A stretch of DNA of 64,000 bases. It comes from Haloarchaeobius amylolyticus. GTDB taxonomy: Archaea > Halobacteriota > Halobacteria > Halobacteriales > Natrialbaceae. The notes beneath the pieces are model-generated. The model saw nothing but the letters and a program-made list of their open reading frames with translations, was not told the origin of the DNA and ran no database searches. This document shows, piece by piece, positions 25,198 through 33,564 of the stretch. Made by a program: the position numbers and the translations under genes. Position 1 is the first letter of the stretch; each line of letters begins with the position of its first letter. Where the stretch lies: positions 372,001-436,000 of the forward strand of contig NZ_JANHDH010000003.1 in assembly GCF_026616195.1 (NCBI RefSeq), written 5' to 3'.

Positions 25198-25238
25198 TTA
25201 ACCAACAACCGGACTTTCCTCCCGATCTTGTTGGTTAA
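25198..25238. promoter_or_regulatory. TTAACCAACAA inverted repeat, copy A
   Basis: Arms TTAACCAACAA (25198-25208) and TTGTTGGTTAA (25228-25238) are perfect 11-bp inverted repeats with a 19-bp spacer. The site is just upstream of the tfb promoter and behind the integrase stop, so it could also act as a terminator, but the same repeat upstream of the integrase argues for a protein-binding site. Confidence 0.65.
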
Positions 25239-25252
25239 GTCGCGGTCTCCGT

Positions 25253-26437
25253 TTACTCCGATAAATCCTCAACGCTCACAGCAGCACACTCTGGTATGTG
25301 GCTCGGATAGTCTGTGATCGAGACACCACACCACTTGCAGTTCTCCTGTTCTGCGACGATTGTCTCCTTCGTGAAGGCTTGTCGACAGTGGATACAGTGG
25401 TCCTTCTCGCGCGGCGTTCGCTGATGGCACCGGGGGCACTCAATCGGGGCTGTTGGCTCGGGTTCGTCTTCGTCATCGACCTCGAGTCCGTGGATGCGAG
25501 CAACTTCTCGGGCTGAGTCGTCAGCGAAGACGGACACGTATCTGGAGGCGACGTCGCTGCCACGCGTCCAGCCGTGATGGTCTTCGATGTGCGCCTGGTT
25601 CATGCCACGTGAGGCGAGATGCGAGGCGCTGCTCTTTCGGAAGTTGGTGAACGTCACCGGCTTCGTAATGCCGGCGCGTTCAGCGGCATTCTTCAAGATA
25701 TTCGCCAGAGCGTTGTAACTCGGCTTCTCGGGTGTGTTCAGTTTGCTCCAGAGTGGGTCATCGGGGTGGCCACCAGGATGTGCTTCGAGCCAGCGCTGGA
25801 GGAATGGAACGCTTGGGATGAGGCCGATTGAGCGTTGGCCCATCTTCCCCTGGACCGTGATCTGGTAGCCGTGAGTGTAGTCGGTGACGTCACCGAGTCT
25901 CAAACTCCGGAGTTCTCCTGAGCGAGCACCTGCATCCCAGGCGACAGCGATGAGAGCGGCGTCGCGAGGATTGAGCGTTGCCTCGATCATCGGTAGGACG
26001 TCTGCCTTCCACTTCAGCATGTTACTCGGCTCAGGAGCTGGATCGTACGTGCTCGACGTGTTCGATGGGATCCACTCCATCGATTTGGGTGGCCTGTTGC
26101 CGTTCTCGTCCGTGACCCGCCGTCCGAACTGCTTCAACGCGACCCGGTAGTCCCGGTTCGTCTCTTCGTTGTCGTAGTTCCGATGAATCCATCGGACGAT
26201 ATCCTTGGCCGCCTCTTCATCCTCCAGCGCGTTGACGAGGGAACCAGCATGCTCAGCCATTCTGACGTTGTGCCTGAGGAGTTTGAGGTGGCGAAGGTGA
26301 CCCACCTGGCTGGGGATGAGGAACAGCTCGTCACTGAATCTCAGGAGGGCCTCGCAGTCAGCATCATTCACATCGCGTTCTCGATTCTCGAGTTTCTGTC
26401 GTAAGACGTCGATCTGGTGTTCAGGGTCTGAAGTCAT
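25253..26437 (-). CDS. Tyrosine recombinase/integrase with C-terminal zinc ribbons
   Basis: A 394-residue phage-integrase family protein. The core-binding domain is about 1-130; the catalytic domain has R172 (GARSGELRSL), the box-II region NFRKSSASHLASRG with R267, HHGW (H288) and nucleophile Y300 (ASRYVS). A C-terminal extension carries CPRCHQRTPREKDHCIHC and a second CKWCGVS...C cluster, likely zinc ribbons for DNA or protein contact. ATG 26437 overlaps the stop of a 31-codon upstream frame as ATGA. It would integrate or excise the element by site-specific recombination. Confidence 0.88.
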   Translation of the reverse strand: MTSDPEHQIDVLRQKLENRERDVNDADCEALLRFSDELFLIPSQVGHLRHLKLLRHNVRMAEHAGSLVNALEDEEAAKDIVRWIHRNYDNEETNRDYRVALKQFGRRVTDENGNRPPKSMEWIPSNTSSTYDPAPEPSNMLKWKADVLPMIEATLNPRDAALIAVAWDAGARSGELRSLRLGDVTDYTHGYQITVQGKMGQRSIGLIPSVPFLQRWLEAHPGGHPDDPLWSKLNTPEKPSYNALANILKNAAERAGITKPVTFTNFRKSSASHLASRGMNQAHIEDHHGWTRGSDVASRYVSVFADDSAREVARIHGLEVDDEDEPEPTAPIECPRCHQRTPREKDHCIHCRQAFTKETIVAEQENCKWCGVSITDYPSHIPECAAVSVEDLSE

Positions 26438-26529
26438 ACCCAGATTACCAATTCCAGCTGATTTTTGTTCAGTTCCCAATTCTTCGTCAATGCCACAACG
26501 GTCGCTGTGTAAATATGGTCGGTCGACAT
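26434..26529 (-). CDS. 31-codon leader ORF coupled to the integrase
   Basis: The frame encodes MSTDHIYTATVVALTKNW and ends LELVIWV; its TGA overlaps the integrase ATG (ATGA). Its first residues and the DNA upstream match the start of the tfb gene (MATKHIYATGF), so it is a relic of a duplicated tfb 5' end that now heads the integrase transcript. It may only serve to couple translation. Confidence 0.55.
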   Translation of the reverse strand: MSTDHIYTATVVALTKNWELNKNQLELVIWV

Positions 26530-26568
26530 TATCGCAATCACTGTTCTGCAGGGTATTTTCGAGAGGTT

Positions 26569-26596
26569 CCCTGCACCCTTCGGGGGACGAAATAAT
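26569..26596 (-). promoter_or_regulatory. TATA plus G/C palindrome promoter, copy 3 (integrase)
   Basis: Minus strand: ATTATTTCG then TCCCCCGAAGGGTGCAGGG, the most divergent copy. It is about 64 nt before the ATG of the leader ORF, the same distance as in the tfb promoter. Confidence 0.62.
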
Positions 26597-26628
26597 GCTG
26601 TGCGTCGTGGATGCAGGACCGAAGTCGA

Positions 26629-26670
26629 TTAACCAACAGACCACCATCGTGACCAACAGGCGTTGGTTAA
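26629..26670. promoter_or_regulatory. TTAACCAACA inverted repeat, copy B
   Basis: Arms TTAACCAACA (26629-26638) and CGTTGGTTAA (26661-26670) with an internal partial repeat TGACCAACAGG. The spacing from the downstream TATA box, about 33 bp, nearly equals that of copy A at tfb. Confidence 0.62.
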
Positions 26671-26805
26671 CCTCTGTCCGAGTTCACTGCTGCCCGTGAA
26701 CTCGAAGATGCAGGTCGAAACCCTAACAGCGGAAGTAGTGGGGTCCTTGGTCAGGAAACAGAAACTAACGGAGGGAATAAGCGACGCTGCTGCCTGAGGT
26801 CACGT

Positions 26806-28245
26806 ATGCGAAAGACGCGGTCCTGGGGGACAGTCCTCGTCGTCTGCCTGGTCGTGCTGGCAGGCTGCGCAGGCGGACCAGGGACCACTGACGGGACAAC
26901 CACCGGACCAGGTGAAGTACCGGAGACTGACGGCACAGCGACGCAAACACAAGCGACCGCGAACGGAACGCTGAGTGTCCACTACATTAACGTCGGGCAG
27001 TCCACGAGTATCCTGCTCGTTGGACCGAGCAATGAGACGATGCTCATCGACACTGGGGACTGGCGGAACCATGGGGAGTACGTCATCAACTATCTGGAGG
27101 CGAAGGGAATCACTCGAATCGACCATCTGGTCACGTCCCACGCTGATGCGGACCACATCGGCGGGCACGCAGCTGTCATCGAGACGTTCGAGACGAAGTA
27201 CGATGGCGTCGGGGCTATCTACGACCCCGGTATCGCCTCGTCGTCGAACACGTACGGCCGATACCTCGATGCTGTCGAGAAGTACGACGTCCCGCTCTAC
27301 CGGGCAGGTGCTGGTGATCGAATCCCATTCGAGGGCGTCGATGTCTCCGTCATCGCTCCACCTGAGGGGTATATCGCGAACGAGGCTCGCAACGAGAACA
27401 GTCTCTCGCTCCGGGTCCAGCATGGCGGTGTCTCGTTCCTGTTCACCGGCGATGGCGAAGAGGCACTTGAGGAGTACCTGCTCGCAAACCAGCGTGATCA
27501 GCTCGACGTGACCGTCCTGAAGACGGGCCACCACGGAAGTCGGTCGAGTAACAGTGCGGCGCTGCTCGACGCGGCCTCACCGCGGGTCGCAATCATCTCC
27601 AGTGCATACGACTCCCAGTACGGCCACCCACACGAGGAGGTCCTTCAGCGACTCGCTGACCGGTCCGTGCCGACGTACTGGACGGCGACCCACGGGTCGA
27701 TAGAGATAGTCACCGACGGCCAAACCCTGTCCATCGCGACGCAACAACAGGCACCGACTGTGGCAACCAGTGTTCGGGATGGGTCGGCAACCGCCCCTGA
27801 GACTACGGGGTCGCTCACCGTCCGGGACACGATTGCAGCTGACGGTTCGTCGGGGCAATCTAGTGGGGCTACCAGGACACCTGAACAGTACACGGCAACG
27901 CCGGTCGCGACTGACGGTGGCATCACGGTCGATAACGTCCACGCCGATGCGGAGGGGACCGAATCGGAGAACCTCAACGACGAGTACGTGGTCTTCAGCA
28001 ACGACGGCGATGCAGCGGTCGACATGTCGGGGTGGACGGTCACCGACGCCGCTGGGAACAGCTACACGGTCCCTGATGGGTTCACACTGGAGGCTGGCGC
28101 ATCCGTGACGCTGCATACTGGGAGTGGCGAGGACACTGATACCGACCTCTACTGGGGCAGCGGGTCTCCCATCTGGAACAACGACGGGGACACGGTCATC
28201 GTGCAAACAGATAACGGCGAGACAGTCCTAGAGGAAGCATACTGA
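26806..28245 (+). CDS. ComEC-like metallo-beta-lactamase lipoprotein with lamin-tail domain
   Basis: A 479-residue secreted lipoprotein: signal segment ending in the lipobox VLAGCAGG, a threonine/glycine-rich linker, a metallo-beta-lactamase fold (about 53-310) with HADADHIGGH, FTGDGEE and TGHHGSRSS motifs, and a C-terminal LTD-type beta domain (about 370-470, DEYVVFSNDGDAAVDMSGW). The fold matches the nuclease-like domain of ComEC, a candidate extracellular hydrolase of DNA or other phosphodiesters. Its stop overlaps the next start as TGATG. Confidence 0.85.
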   Translation: MRKTRSWGTVLVVCLVVLAGCAGGPGTTDGTTTGPGEVPETDGTATQTQATANGTLSVHYINVGQSTSILLVGPSNETMLIDTGDWRNHGEYVINYLEAKGITRIDHLVTSHADADHIGGHAAVIETFETKYDGVGAIYDPGIASSSNTYGRYLDAVEKYDVPLYRAGAGDRIPFEGVDVSVIAPPEGYIANEARNENSLSLRVQHGGVSFLFTGDGEEALEEYLLANQRDQLDVTVLKTGHHGSRSSNSAALLDAASPRVAIISSAYDSQYGHPHEEVLQRLADRSVPTYWTATHGSIEIVTDGQTLSIATQQQAPTVATSVRDGSATAPETTGSLTVRDTIAADGSSGQSSGATRTPEQYTATPVATDGGITVDNVHADAEGTESENLNDEYVVFSNDGDAAVDMSGWTVTDAAGNSYTVPDGFTLEAGASVTLHTGSGEDTDTDLYWGSGSPIWNNDGDTVIVQTDNGETVLEEAY

Positions 28246-28535
28246 TGACCGAGAAGACGTACACTGCGGTACTCGACCGTTTCGAGGAGGAGGAGGCAGT
28301 CTTGCTCTGTGAGGAAGGGGGCGAGGTCGTCGAGGAGCTCGTCATTCCAAAAGCGTTCCTCCCGGTGGAGGGCCGACACCAGGACGCGATCTTCACGCTT
28401 CGAGTTGGTGAGGATGACCAGACCGTCCTTGCCTACCAGCCAGTCGAGACAGAAGAACGGAAGAAGAAGGCGCAAAGTCGATTCGATAGTTTGTCGCAGT
28501 CGCTTTCGGATCGTAATCCAGACGACGGGAAGTGA
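28245..28535 (+). CDS. DUF3006 family protein
   Basis: A 96-residue acidic protein. The pattern TYTAVLDRFEEEEAVLL...VPKAFLP and its coupling to a ComEC-like hydrolase are typical of DUF3006, a small beta-rich family found beside such genes in bacteria and archaea. Function is unknown. It shares one base with the stop codon of the hydrolase gene, so the two are translationally coupled. Confidence 0.8.
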   Translation: MTEKTYTAVLDRFEEEEAVLLCEEGGEVVEELVIPKAFLPVEGRHQDAIFTLRVGEDDQTVLAYQPVETEERKKKAQSRFDSLSQSLSDRNPDDGK

Positions 28536-28643
28536 ATGAATCAGGGGGCTCGTTTTGACGCGTAGAACATGTGTGAGGGGCAAATTTTGAGTAGAACACT
28601 TCTGAGGTAGATGTAGAACGTTCGAGAGGTGACTGACGTTAGT

Positions 28644-29048
28644 CTATCTATCGTTTCTCATCAACAGTATTATTGACACCATCAACGCTATTTGTGCAAC
28701 CATCGCCATGGCACCAAGCAATCCTACCTTGGTTTGTGCTGACCCAGTGAGAGCGGGCAGGCTTACGAACCGGGTGACTACCCAGATGGCAGTGAGCAGA
28801 AGGTTGAACGAAATGCCTAGGCGTAGTGTCCATCTCCCGGGCCTGAACAGTAGACGTACAGCAAGTACCCCCTGGAAAATCCCTACGAAGAGGAAGAACA
28901 AGCCGGGTAAGAGTGTAACAACGAATGCTTCGGGGAGTATCCACAGGTGAATCGCTTGTGAAATGAAAGCAAGTACTGCCCCGAAGTAGCGAAGGGCTAC
29001 ATCGCCAGAAGATCCTAGCTCGTTTGACTCCCTCTCCAGAACGCTCAT
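28644..29048 (-). CDS. Four-helix membrane protein
   Basis: A 134-residue protein with four hydrophobic segments (about 20-40, 45-68, 75-95 and 110-130) and no recognised family. Its ATG directly follows the stop of the multicopper oxidase gene (TGAATG), so both are one operon and it may assist the oxidase at the membrane. Confidence 0.7.
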   Translation of the reverse strand: MSVLERESNELGSSGDVALRYFGAVLAFISQAIHLWILPEAFVVTLLPGLFFLFVGIFQGVLAVRLLFRPGRWTLRLGISFNLLLTAIWVVTRFVSLPALTGSAQTKVGLLGAMAMVAQIALMVSIILLMRNDR

Positions 29049-30617
29049 TCAGACCACCTCGAAGTTGGCCATCATCATCATGTCCTCGTGTTCGAGATTG
29101 TGGCAGTGGAAGACGTACTTACCCCGGTAAGGAGTGAACTTAGCAACCACCCGCACGGTCCCACCGTCGAGGAACACAGTGTCTTTCCAGCCCGCATCAT
29201 ACGGTCCGGGGGGACCACCGTTACGCGAAATCACCTTGAAGTGAACGAGGTGCATGTGTATCGGATGCGCTGGATCGGCATCGAATTCCCATATCTCAGT
29301 AGCGCCGAGGCGAGGTTTCGCATCGATACGCTCGGGGTCGTACCCTTTGTTGTTTATCGTCGACATTCCACCGAGCATCCCCGCGATGAAAAAGAAGCGT
29401 CGCGTCGTCTCCGCTTCACCAGGACTCGGGAAGTCGAGTTGTGGAGCGAGTTGCGCTGGAATTTCACTCTCGTCCTCCTCTTCTCGGACGACCTCGAACC
29501 GCATCACATCCGACACACGTCCTTCTCCGCGACGGTTTACGAGTGTGATCTCGGAGCCGACTGGGTACTGCGAGAAGTCGATAACCACGTCGAAGCGCTC
29601 GGCAGGAGATACGCGAAGCTCGTCATGACGAATCGGTTCCGAAAGGAGGCCGCCATCGCTGCCGATCTGGACGAATGAGTTCCCTTCCGATGGCGACGGC
29701 TCGAGTGCGAGTTCGTAGGCCCGTGCATTGGAGGCGTTCAAAACCCGAAAACGGTACTTCGTGTTCGAGACCTCCATACGCGGCCACGGTGCCCCGTTGA
29801 CAAGAATCGTGTCTCCAAAGACACCGGTATGCGGCCCGAAACTCGTTGAGGCAAGCACTCCGTGGTCACCCAACAGCGATGGGTCGACCGATGGATAGTA
29901 CATCTCACCGTCATCGGTGAACGTTCGATCTGCGATCATGAGAGGTACTTCCTTCTCTCCATCTGGAAGCGGTAGCTCGTCCTCGATGTCATCGCGGATG
30001 AGATAGAACCCTGCCAGTCCCTTGTACACCTGTGGACCGGTGAAATCCATCCTGTGGTCGTGATACCAGAGGGTTGCTGCTCGTTGCTCGTTTGGATACC
30101 TGTACGTTTTCGAGCCGTGTGAAACACCGGCGACGGTTCCAGAGATATGCCCTGGTAAATCGTCTACCGACAAATCAGGTGGCAGGATGAGGTCCGTTGG
30201 AAACCCATCGCTCTCAGGGGGTGTCACCCCACCGTGGAGATGCGTTGAGACCGGCACAGGGAGTTCGTTCCGCTGTTCGATGACTACCTCTCGTCCCCTT
30301 TTAGCTTCGATAGTAGGCCCTGGAAAGATTCCATTGTATCCCCAGATTGTAGTATCGTATCCTGGGAGGATTTCGACTGTTCCCTTCTGCTGTGTAATCT
30401 CATAATAGTCGGTCGTTTCGTCTGAGCTTGTTGGTTCTAGAACTGGAGGGACAGGTAGTGGAACTTCGAACTTCTCGACACGGGGACTCGTTATGTTCAT
30501 CGATTCTACCAGGCGCTCTACTGGCCCAGCGACCCTCCCGAGAGGGGCACCAAGTCCTACACCAGTCAGCAAGCCGAGTTTTACAGACTCCCTTCGAGTG
30601 AACTTCATCTCTCGCAT
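29049..30617 (-). CDS. Multicopper oxidase (CotA/bilirubin-oxidase type), Tat-exported
   Basis: A 522-residue protein. The N-terminus FTRRESVKLGLLTGVGL is a twin-arginine signal. Copper ligands are complete: THLHGG, LWYHDHRMD, HPIHMHLVHF and the type-1 site FHCHNLEHEDMMMM. Such enzymes oxidise phenolics, bilirubin or metal ions such as Mn, Fe and Cu while reducing oxygen to water outside the membrane. It leads an operon with the 28644 membrane protein and has an AACATGT palindrome just before its start. Confidence 0.9.
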   Translation of the reverse strand: MREMKFTRRESVKLGLLTGVGLGAPLGRVAGPVERLVESMNITSPRVEKFEVPLPVPPVLEPTSSDETTDYYEITQQKGTVEILPGYDTTIWGYNGIFPGPTIEAKRGREVVIEQRNELPVPVSTHLHGGVTPPESDGFPTDLILPPDLSVDDLPGHISGTVAGVSHGSKTYRYPNEQRAATLWYHDHRMDFTGPQVYKGLAGFYLIRDDIEDELPLPDGEKEVPLMIADRTFTDDGEMYYPSVDPSLLGDHGVLASTSFGPHTGVFGDTILVNGAPWPRMEVSNTKYRFRVLNASNARAYELALEPSPSEGNSFVQIGSDGGLLSEPIRHDELRVSPAERFDVVIDFSQYPVGSEITLVNRRGEGRVSDVMRFEVVREEEDESEIPAQLAPQLDFPSPGEAETTRRFFFIAGMLGGMSTINNKGYDPERIDAKPRLGATEIWEFDADPAHPIHMHLVHFKVISRNGGPPGPYDAGWKDTVFLDGGTVRVVAKFTPYRGKYVFHCHNLEHEDMMMMANFEVV

Positions 30618-30637
30618 CGAGGTGGGCGCTCTCCAGC

Positions 30638-30661
30638 GGTCAATATTCAGGTAAACATGTT
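30638..30661 (-). promoter_or_regulatory. AACATGT palindrome site 1 (multicopper oxidase)
   Basis: Minus strand AACATGTTTACCTGAATATT, 44 nt upstream of the oxidase ATG at 30617. It belongs to a family of five sites (30739, 33516, 37411, 39064) with consensus GGTnnACATGTnnACC and a trailing TGATTCC-like tail. Confidence 0.6.
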
Positions 30662-30738
30662 GGCTTCAGCGCCTCCCTGTCTCGGAGTCTGTAGACAGCA
30701 GAGTGGTGGAGTGAAACACTACGACAATTGAGGCGGTG

Positions 30739-30764
30739 AACATGTAGACCTCAATCCTGATTCC
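30739..30764 (+). promoter_or_regulatory. AACATGT palindrome site 2
   Basis: AACATGTAGACCTCAATCCT followed by GATTCC, starting exactly 49 nt before the ATG at 30788. No good TATA box follows, which fits an activator-dependent promoter. Confidence 0.62.
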
Positions 30765-30787
30765 TTGTTCCGGTCTTCACCCAGTCG

Positions 30788-31198
30788 ATGACGACAGTCT
30801 CGGACTTACAGTGGAAACAAATCGTCGTTGGTGGTATCGTCCCGCACGTCATTTCGACCGGGCTTCTAATCGCGTGGCTTGTAGCCTACACCTTCCTCCT
30901 TGCATTCCAAACGGGGGGAGAGCCAGACGGTGGTGCCTTACAGCAGTTCAGTACCATCTCTGGCACCTTGATATTCCCATTGCTAACGATTCTGTTGACT
31001 GTAGTCGCAGCGGGATGGGTCGCGCAGCGAGTTGACTCTGATACAGTAACTATCCACGGTGTTGCAGTGGGTGTTCTTGCTGGCCTAGTCGGGTTCGCGT
31101 TCGGAGCTCTGGACGTGATGATGTTGATTCGGTTTGGTCTCACTGTTGGGGCAGGAGTGCTTGGCGCAAAACTTGCACCGGCCCTCTTGCGAGGCTAG
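30788..31198 (+). CDS. Four-helix membrane protein, paralogue A
   Basis: A 136-residue protein with four hydrophobic segments (about 13-38, 55-80, 88-108 and 110-133). It is clearly paralogous to the protein at 33565: both have L-W-K-(Q/R)-IV-GG near the start, QQFS(T/M)(I/V)SG in the middle and GFAFGALD or GLAFGALD near the end. Family not recognised. It is followed after 7 nt by an alpha/beta hydrolase, so they form an operon. Confidence 0.72.
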   Translation: MTTVSDLQWKQIVVGGIVPHVISTGLLIAWLVAYTFLLAFQTGGEPDGGALQQFSTISGTLIFPLLTILLTVVAAGWVAQRVDSDTVTIHGVAVGVLAGLVGFAFGALDVMMLIRFGLTVGAGVLGAKLAPALLRG

Positions 31199-31205
31199 CG
31201 GTACG

Positions 31206-31943
31206 ATGAGCGAGTTCTCTGAGGCGACCGATTGTGATATCGGATTCGTACTGGTCCATGGCGCTGGATTCGATGTATGGATTTGGGAAGAGTTGGTCTC
31301 GCTCGTTGACGCTCCGATGTTACCAGTCAGGTTTCCGGCCCGAGCAGCCGAGCAGCCGGTACGAGACAACCTCCAGTTGGTGGACTACGTGGAAGCCATC
31401 GTGAAACAGATTGAGGAGTGGGATGTTTCCACTGTCATTCTCGTTGGTCATTCAATAGGGGGTTCAATTTGCGTGGAAGTCGCAGACCGTCTTTCTGACT
31501 GCACCGCAGGGTTTGTCGGTCTGTGTGCAGCCATCCCAGAGTGCGGTCAGTCGTTCATGTCTTGTCTCCCATTCCACGAACAGGTAGTCCAGAGGTTCAT
31601 AATGCGACTTGTGGGAACGAAGCCACCGGAGCGAATCATCAAGCGGTCTCTCTGTGCAGAGCTGACTGACGAGCAGGCAGACGATGTGATTTCTCGGTTC
31701 GTCCCAGAATCACGCCATCTCTATACCGACCCAGTGAACGGCAGTATTCCGAACGTTCTCCGGATGTACATTCAAACTCAAAATGATGAGTCTATCCACC
31801 CTGATCAACAGGTAACCAGCGCGGAAACCTTGGGGACTAACGAGGTTATTACGCTCAATTCAGGGCATCTGCCGATGCTTAGCTGCCCAAGAGAGTTAGC
31901 GTCTATCTTGCTCCAATTTCGAGATCAGATGGGAACACGGTGA
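31206..31943 (+). CDS. Alpha/beta hydrolase
   Basis: A 245-residue protein with oxyanion-hole phrase VLVHGAGFD, nucleophile elbow GHSIGGS and late histidine NSGHLPML: the Ser-Asp/Glu-His hydrolase arrangement of esterases and methylesterase/hydroxynitrile-lyase-like enzymes. Substrate unknown. ATG 31206 is selected; an upstream ATG at 31134 would sit inside the preceding membrane-protein gene. Confidence 0.8.
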   Translation: MSEFSEATDCDIGFVLVHGAGFDVWIWEELVSLVDAPMLPVRFPARAAEQPVRDNLQLVDYVEAIVKQIEEWDVSTVILVGHSIGGSICVEVADRLSDCTAGFVGLCAAIPECGQSFMSCLPFHEQVVQRFIMRLVGTKPPERIIKRSLCAELTDEQADDVISRFVPESRHLYTDPVNGSIPNVLRMYIQTQNDESIHPDQQVTSAETLGTNEVITLNSGHLPMLSCPRELASILLQFRDQMGTR

Positions 31944-31961
31944 TACCGTGTTGTGAATATC

Positions 31962-32077
31962 TGTGACATCCTCTCCGCCGTGGATGGCGGGGCTTCCCGT
32001 ACCGCAGGTGGGACATTTGCTGGTCTACAGAGGAAACAAGGCGAGTGCCTCGGGGCTTGACCCCCGGGGCGGTTCAC
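31962..32077 (+). mobile_element. PATE/IS200-605-like remnant with two hairpins
   Basis: A non-coding 116-bp unit: a first palindrome CCGCCGTGGATGGCGGGGCT (31976-31995) after GTGACATCCTCT, typical of left ends near haloarchaeal IS200/IS605 elements, and a second hairpin GCCTCGGGGCTTGACCCCCG (32047-32066) ending GGCGGTTCAC. The second hairpin recurs at 56019 and 61003. No transposase frame is left. Naming as PATE-like follows from these end palindromes. Confidence 0.55.
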
Positions 32078-32329
32078 ATTATCAACCAGGTTCGTTCCCC
32101 GCGGTGAAATCTCTGTGGTGAAAGGACGTGGTTGACCCAGTCATGGTCTCCTGTGGTCGAAGGGAAGCATCGAGACTTCCTCATCAACATGTTCATCTGA
32201 ATGCTGATGCGAAACCGACTGCAGTTACTTTCTGATGGTCGAAAGATCAGTACCCGATAGCAGAACAGTGCCTGAAGGCGTTGATTTCGAAGCACGGAGA
32301 ATCGAATCCAGTCTCTCTCGGTGGTCACG

Positions 32330-33511
32330 ATGACCCAGTCAAACGAAGATCGGAAAGCCCTGATAATTGGCTGTGGCGTGGCTGGCCCGGTTCTCGCAAT
32401 GTATCTCCAACGAGTCGGCATCACGCCAATCATCTACGAGGGACGGTCAGAACCCAGAGATGAGGAGGGTTTCTTCCTCAATCTTGCAAAGAATGGAACG
32501 GATGTTCTGGAAACTCTCGGCATCGAAGACGAGGTCCTCGAAAACGGCCACCAGTCGAATCGCCTGGTTTTCCAGAATCACAAACAGAAAAGACTCGGTG
32601 AGAATCCCTCGGAAACGGTTGTGATTAAACGCGGGCTCTTGACCAAGGCCCTTCGGGAAGCAGCCACCGAGCGTGGCATCACGGTGGAGTTCGGAAAGCG
32701 TTTGGTAGACGTTCAGGTGCCACACGATGACATGGCGATTGCTTACTTCGAGGACGGTACAGAAGCGCACGGAGACTTCCTCGTCGGCTGTGACGGAATC
32801 CATTCACAGACCCGACGCTCGATGTTCCCTAATGCCCCTGAACCAGAGTATACGGGAATAATCGATTCCGGGGCGTTCACGCACAACGATTCGATTCCAC
32901 AGTCGGATGGCGTGATGAGGATGACGTTTGGCGTGGACGGTTTCTTTGGGTATCAAAAGGTTCCAACGGGAGAGATTTTCTGGTTCGAGAATCACGAGCG
33001 GAAGCAGGCTCCTGATCGAGCAGAACTGGAGACCATTCCGCAAGCAGAGTGGAAAGAGAAATTGCTTCATCTTCACAAGGACGACCACGAGGAAGTCACC
33101 GAAATCATCCGCTCGACCGACGGTGAAATCGGGAAGTGGCCAGTATACGATCTGCCCGCGCTTCCAACCTGGCATACAAAGACAGTTTGTCTCATCGGTG
33201 ACGCTGCCCATGCAACGTCTCCCCACGTTGGACAGGGGGCGTCGCTCGCCATGGAAGACGCAATCGTTCTGGCAAAGTGTGTACGGGACCTCGAAAACGC
33301 CCAGGACGCGTTCGAGAGGTTCGAATCGTTGCGACGAGACCGGGTCGAAGAGATTGTTGAGATATCTCGAGAGACAGGCAATCAGAAAGCACCGTCAAAC
33401 ATCGTCGCTCGAAAAATACGGGATCTTATTCTTCCATTCTTCCTGAAGCGGGGAGTGGAGAACTTCGAAAAAATCTATTCCTACAGAGTTGACTGGGCCG
33501 AGCCGGTGTGA
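32330..33511 (+). CDS. FAD-dependent aromatic monooxygenase-like protein
   Basis: A 393-residue class A flavoprotein monooxygenase: ALIIGCGVAGPVLAMYL (Rossmann GxGxxG), VGCDGIHSQTR (DG motif) and CLIGDAAHATSPHVGQGASL (GD motif). Such enzymes hydroxylate aromatic or polyketide-like compounds with NAD(P)H and oxygen; members include TetX-like degraders. The substrate is unknown. ATG 32330 is preferred over GTG 32321. It follows a PATE-like remnant and has about 250 bp of empty DNA upstream. Confidence 0.85.
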   Translation: MTQSNEDRKALIIGCGVAGPVLAMYLQRVGITPIIYEGRSEPRDEEGFFLNLAKNGTDVLETLGIEDEVLENGHQSNRLVFQNHKQKRLGENPSETVVIKRGLLTKALREAATERGITVEFGKRLVDVQVPHDDMAIAYFEDGTEAHGDFLVGCDGIHSQTRRSMFPNAPEPEYTGIIDSGAFTHNDSIPQSDGVMRMTFGVDGFFGYQKVPTGEIFWFENHERKQAPDRAELETIPQAEWKEKLLHLHKDDHEEVTEIIRSTDGEIGKWPVYDLPALPTWHTKTVCLIGDAAHATSPHVGQGASLAMEDAIVLAKCVRDLENAQDAFERFESLRRDRVEEIVEISRETGNQKAPSNIVARKIRDLILPFFLKRGVENFEKIYSYRVDWAEPV

Positions 33512-33515
33512 CATG

Positions 33516-33541
33516 AACATGTAGACGTGAATTCTGATTCC
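33516..33541 (+). promoter_or_regulatory. AACATGT palindrome site 3
   Basis: AACATGTAGACGTGAATTCT then GATTCC, starting exactly 49 nt before ATG 33565. Nearly identical to site 2, which serves the paralogous gene at 30788. Confidence 0.62.
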
Positions 33542-33564
33542 CCCACAGAAACACCTTACAGTGA

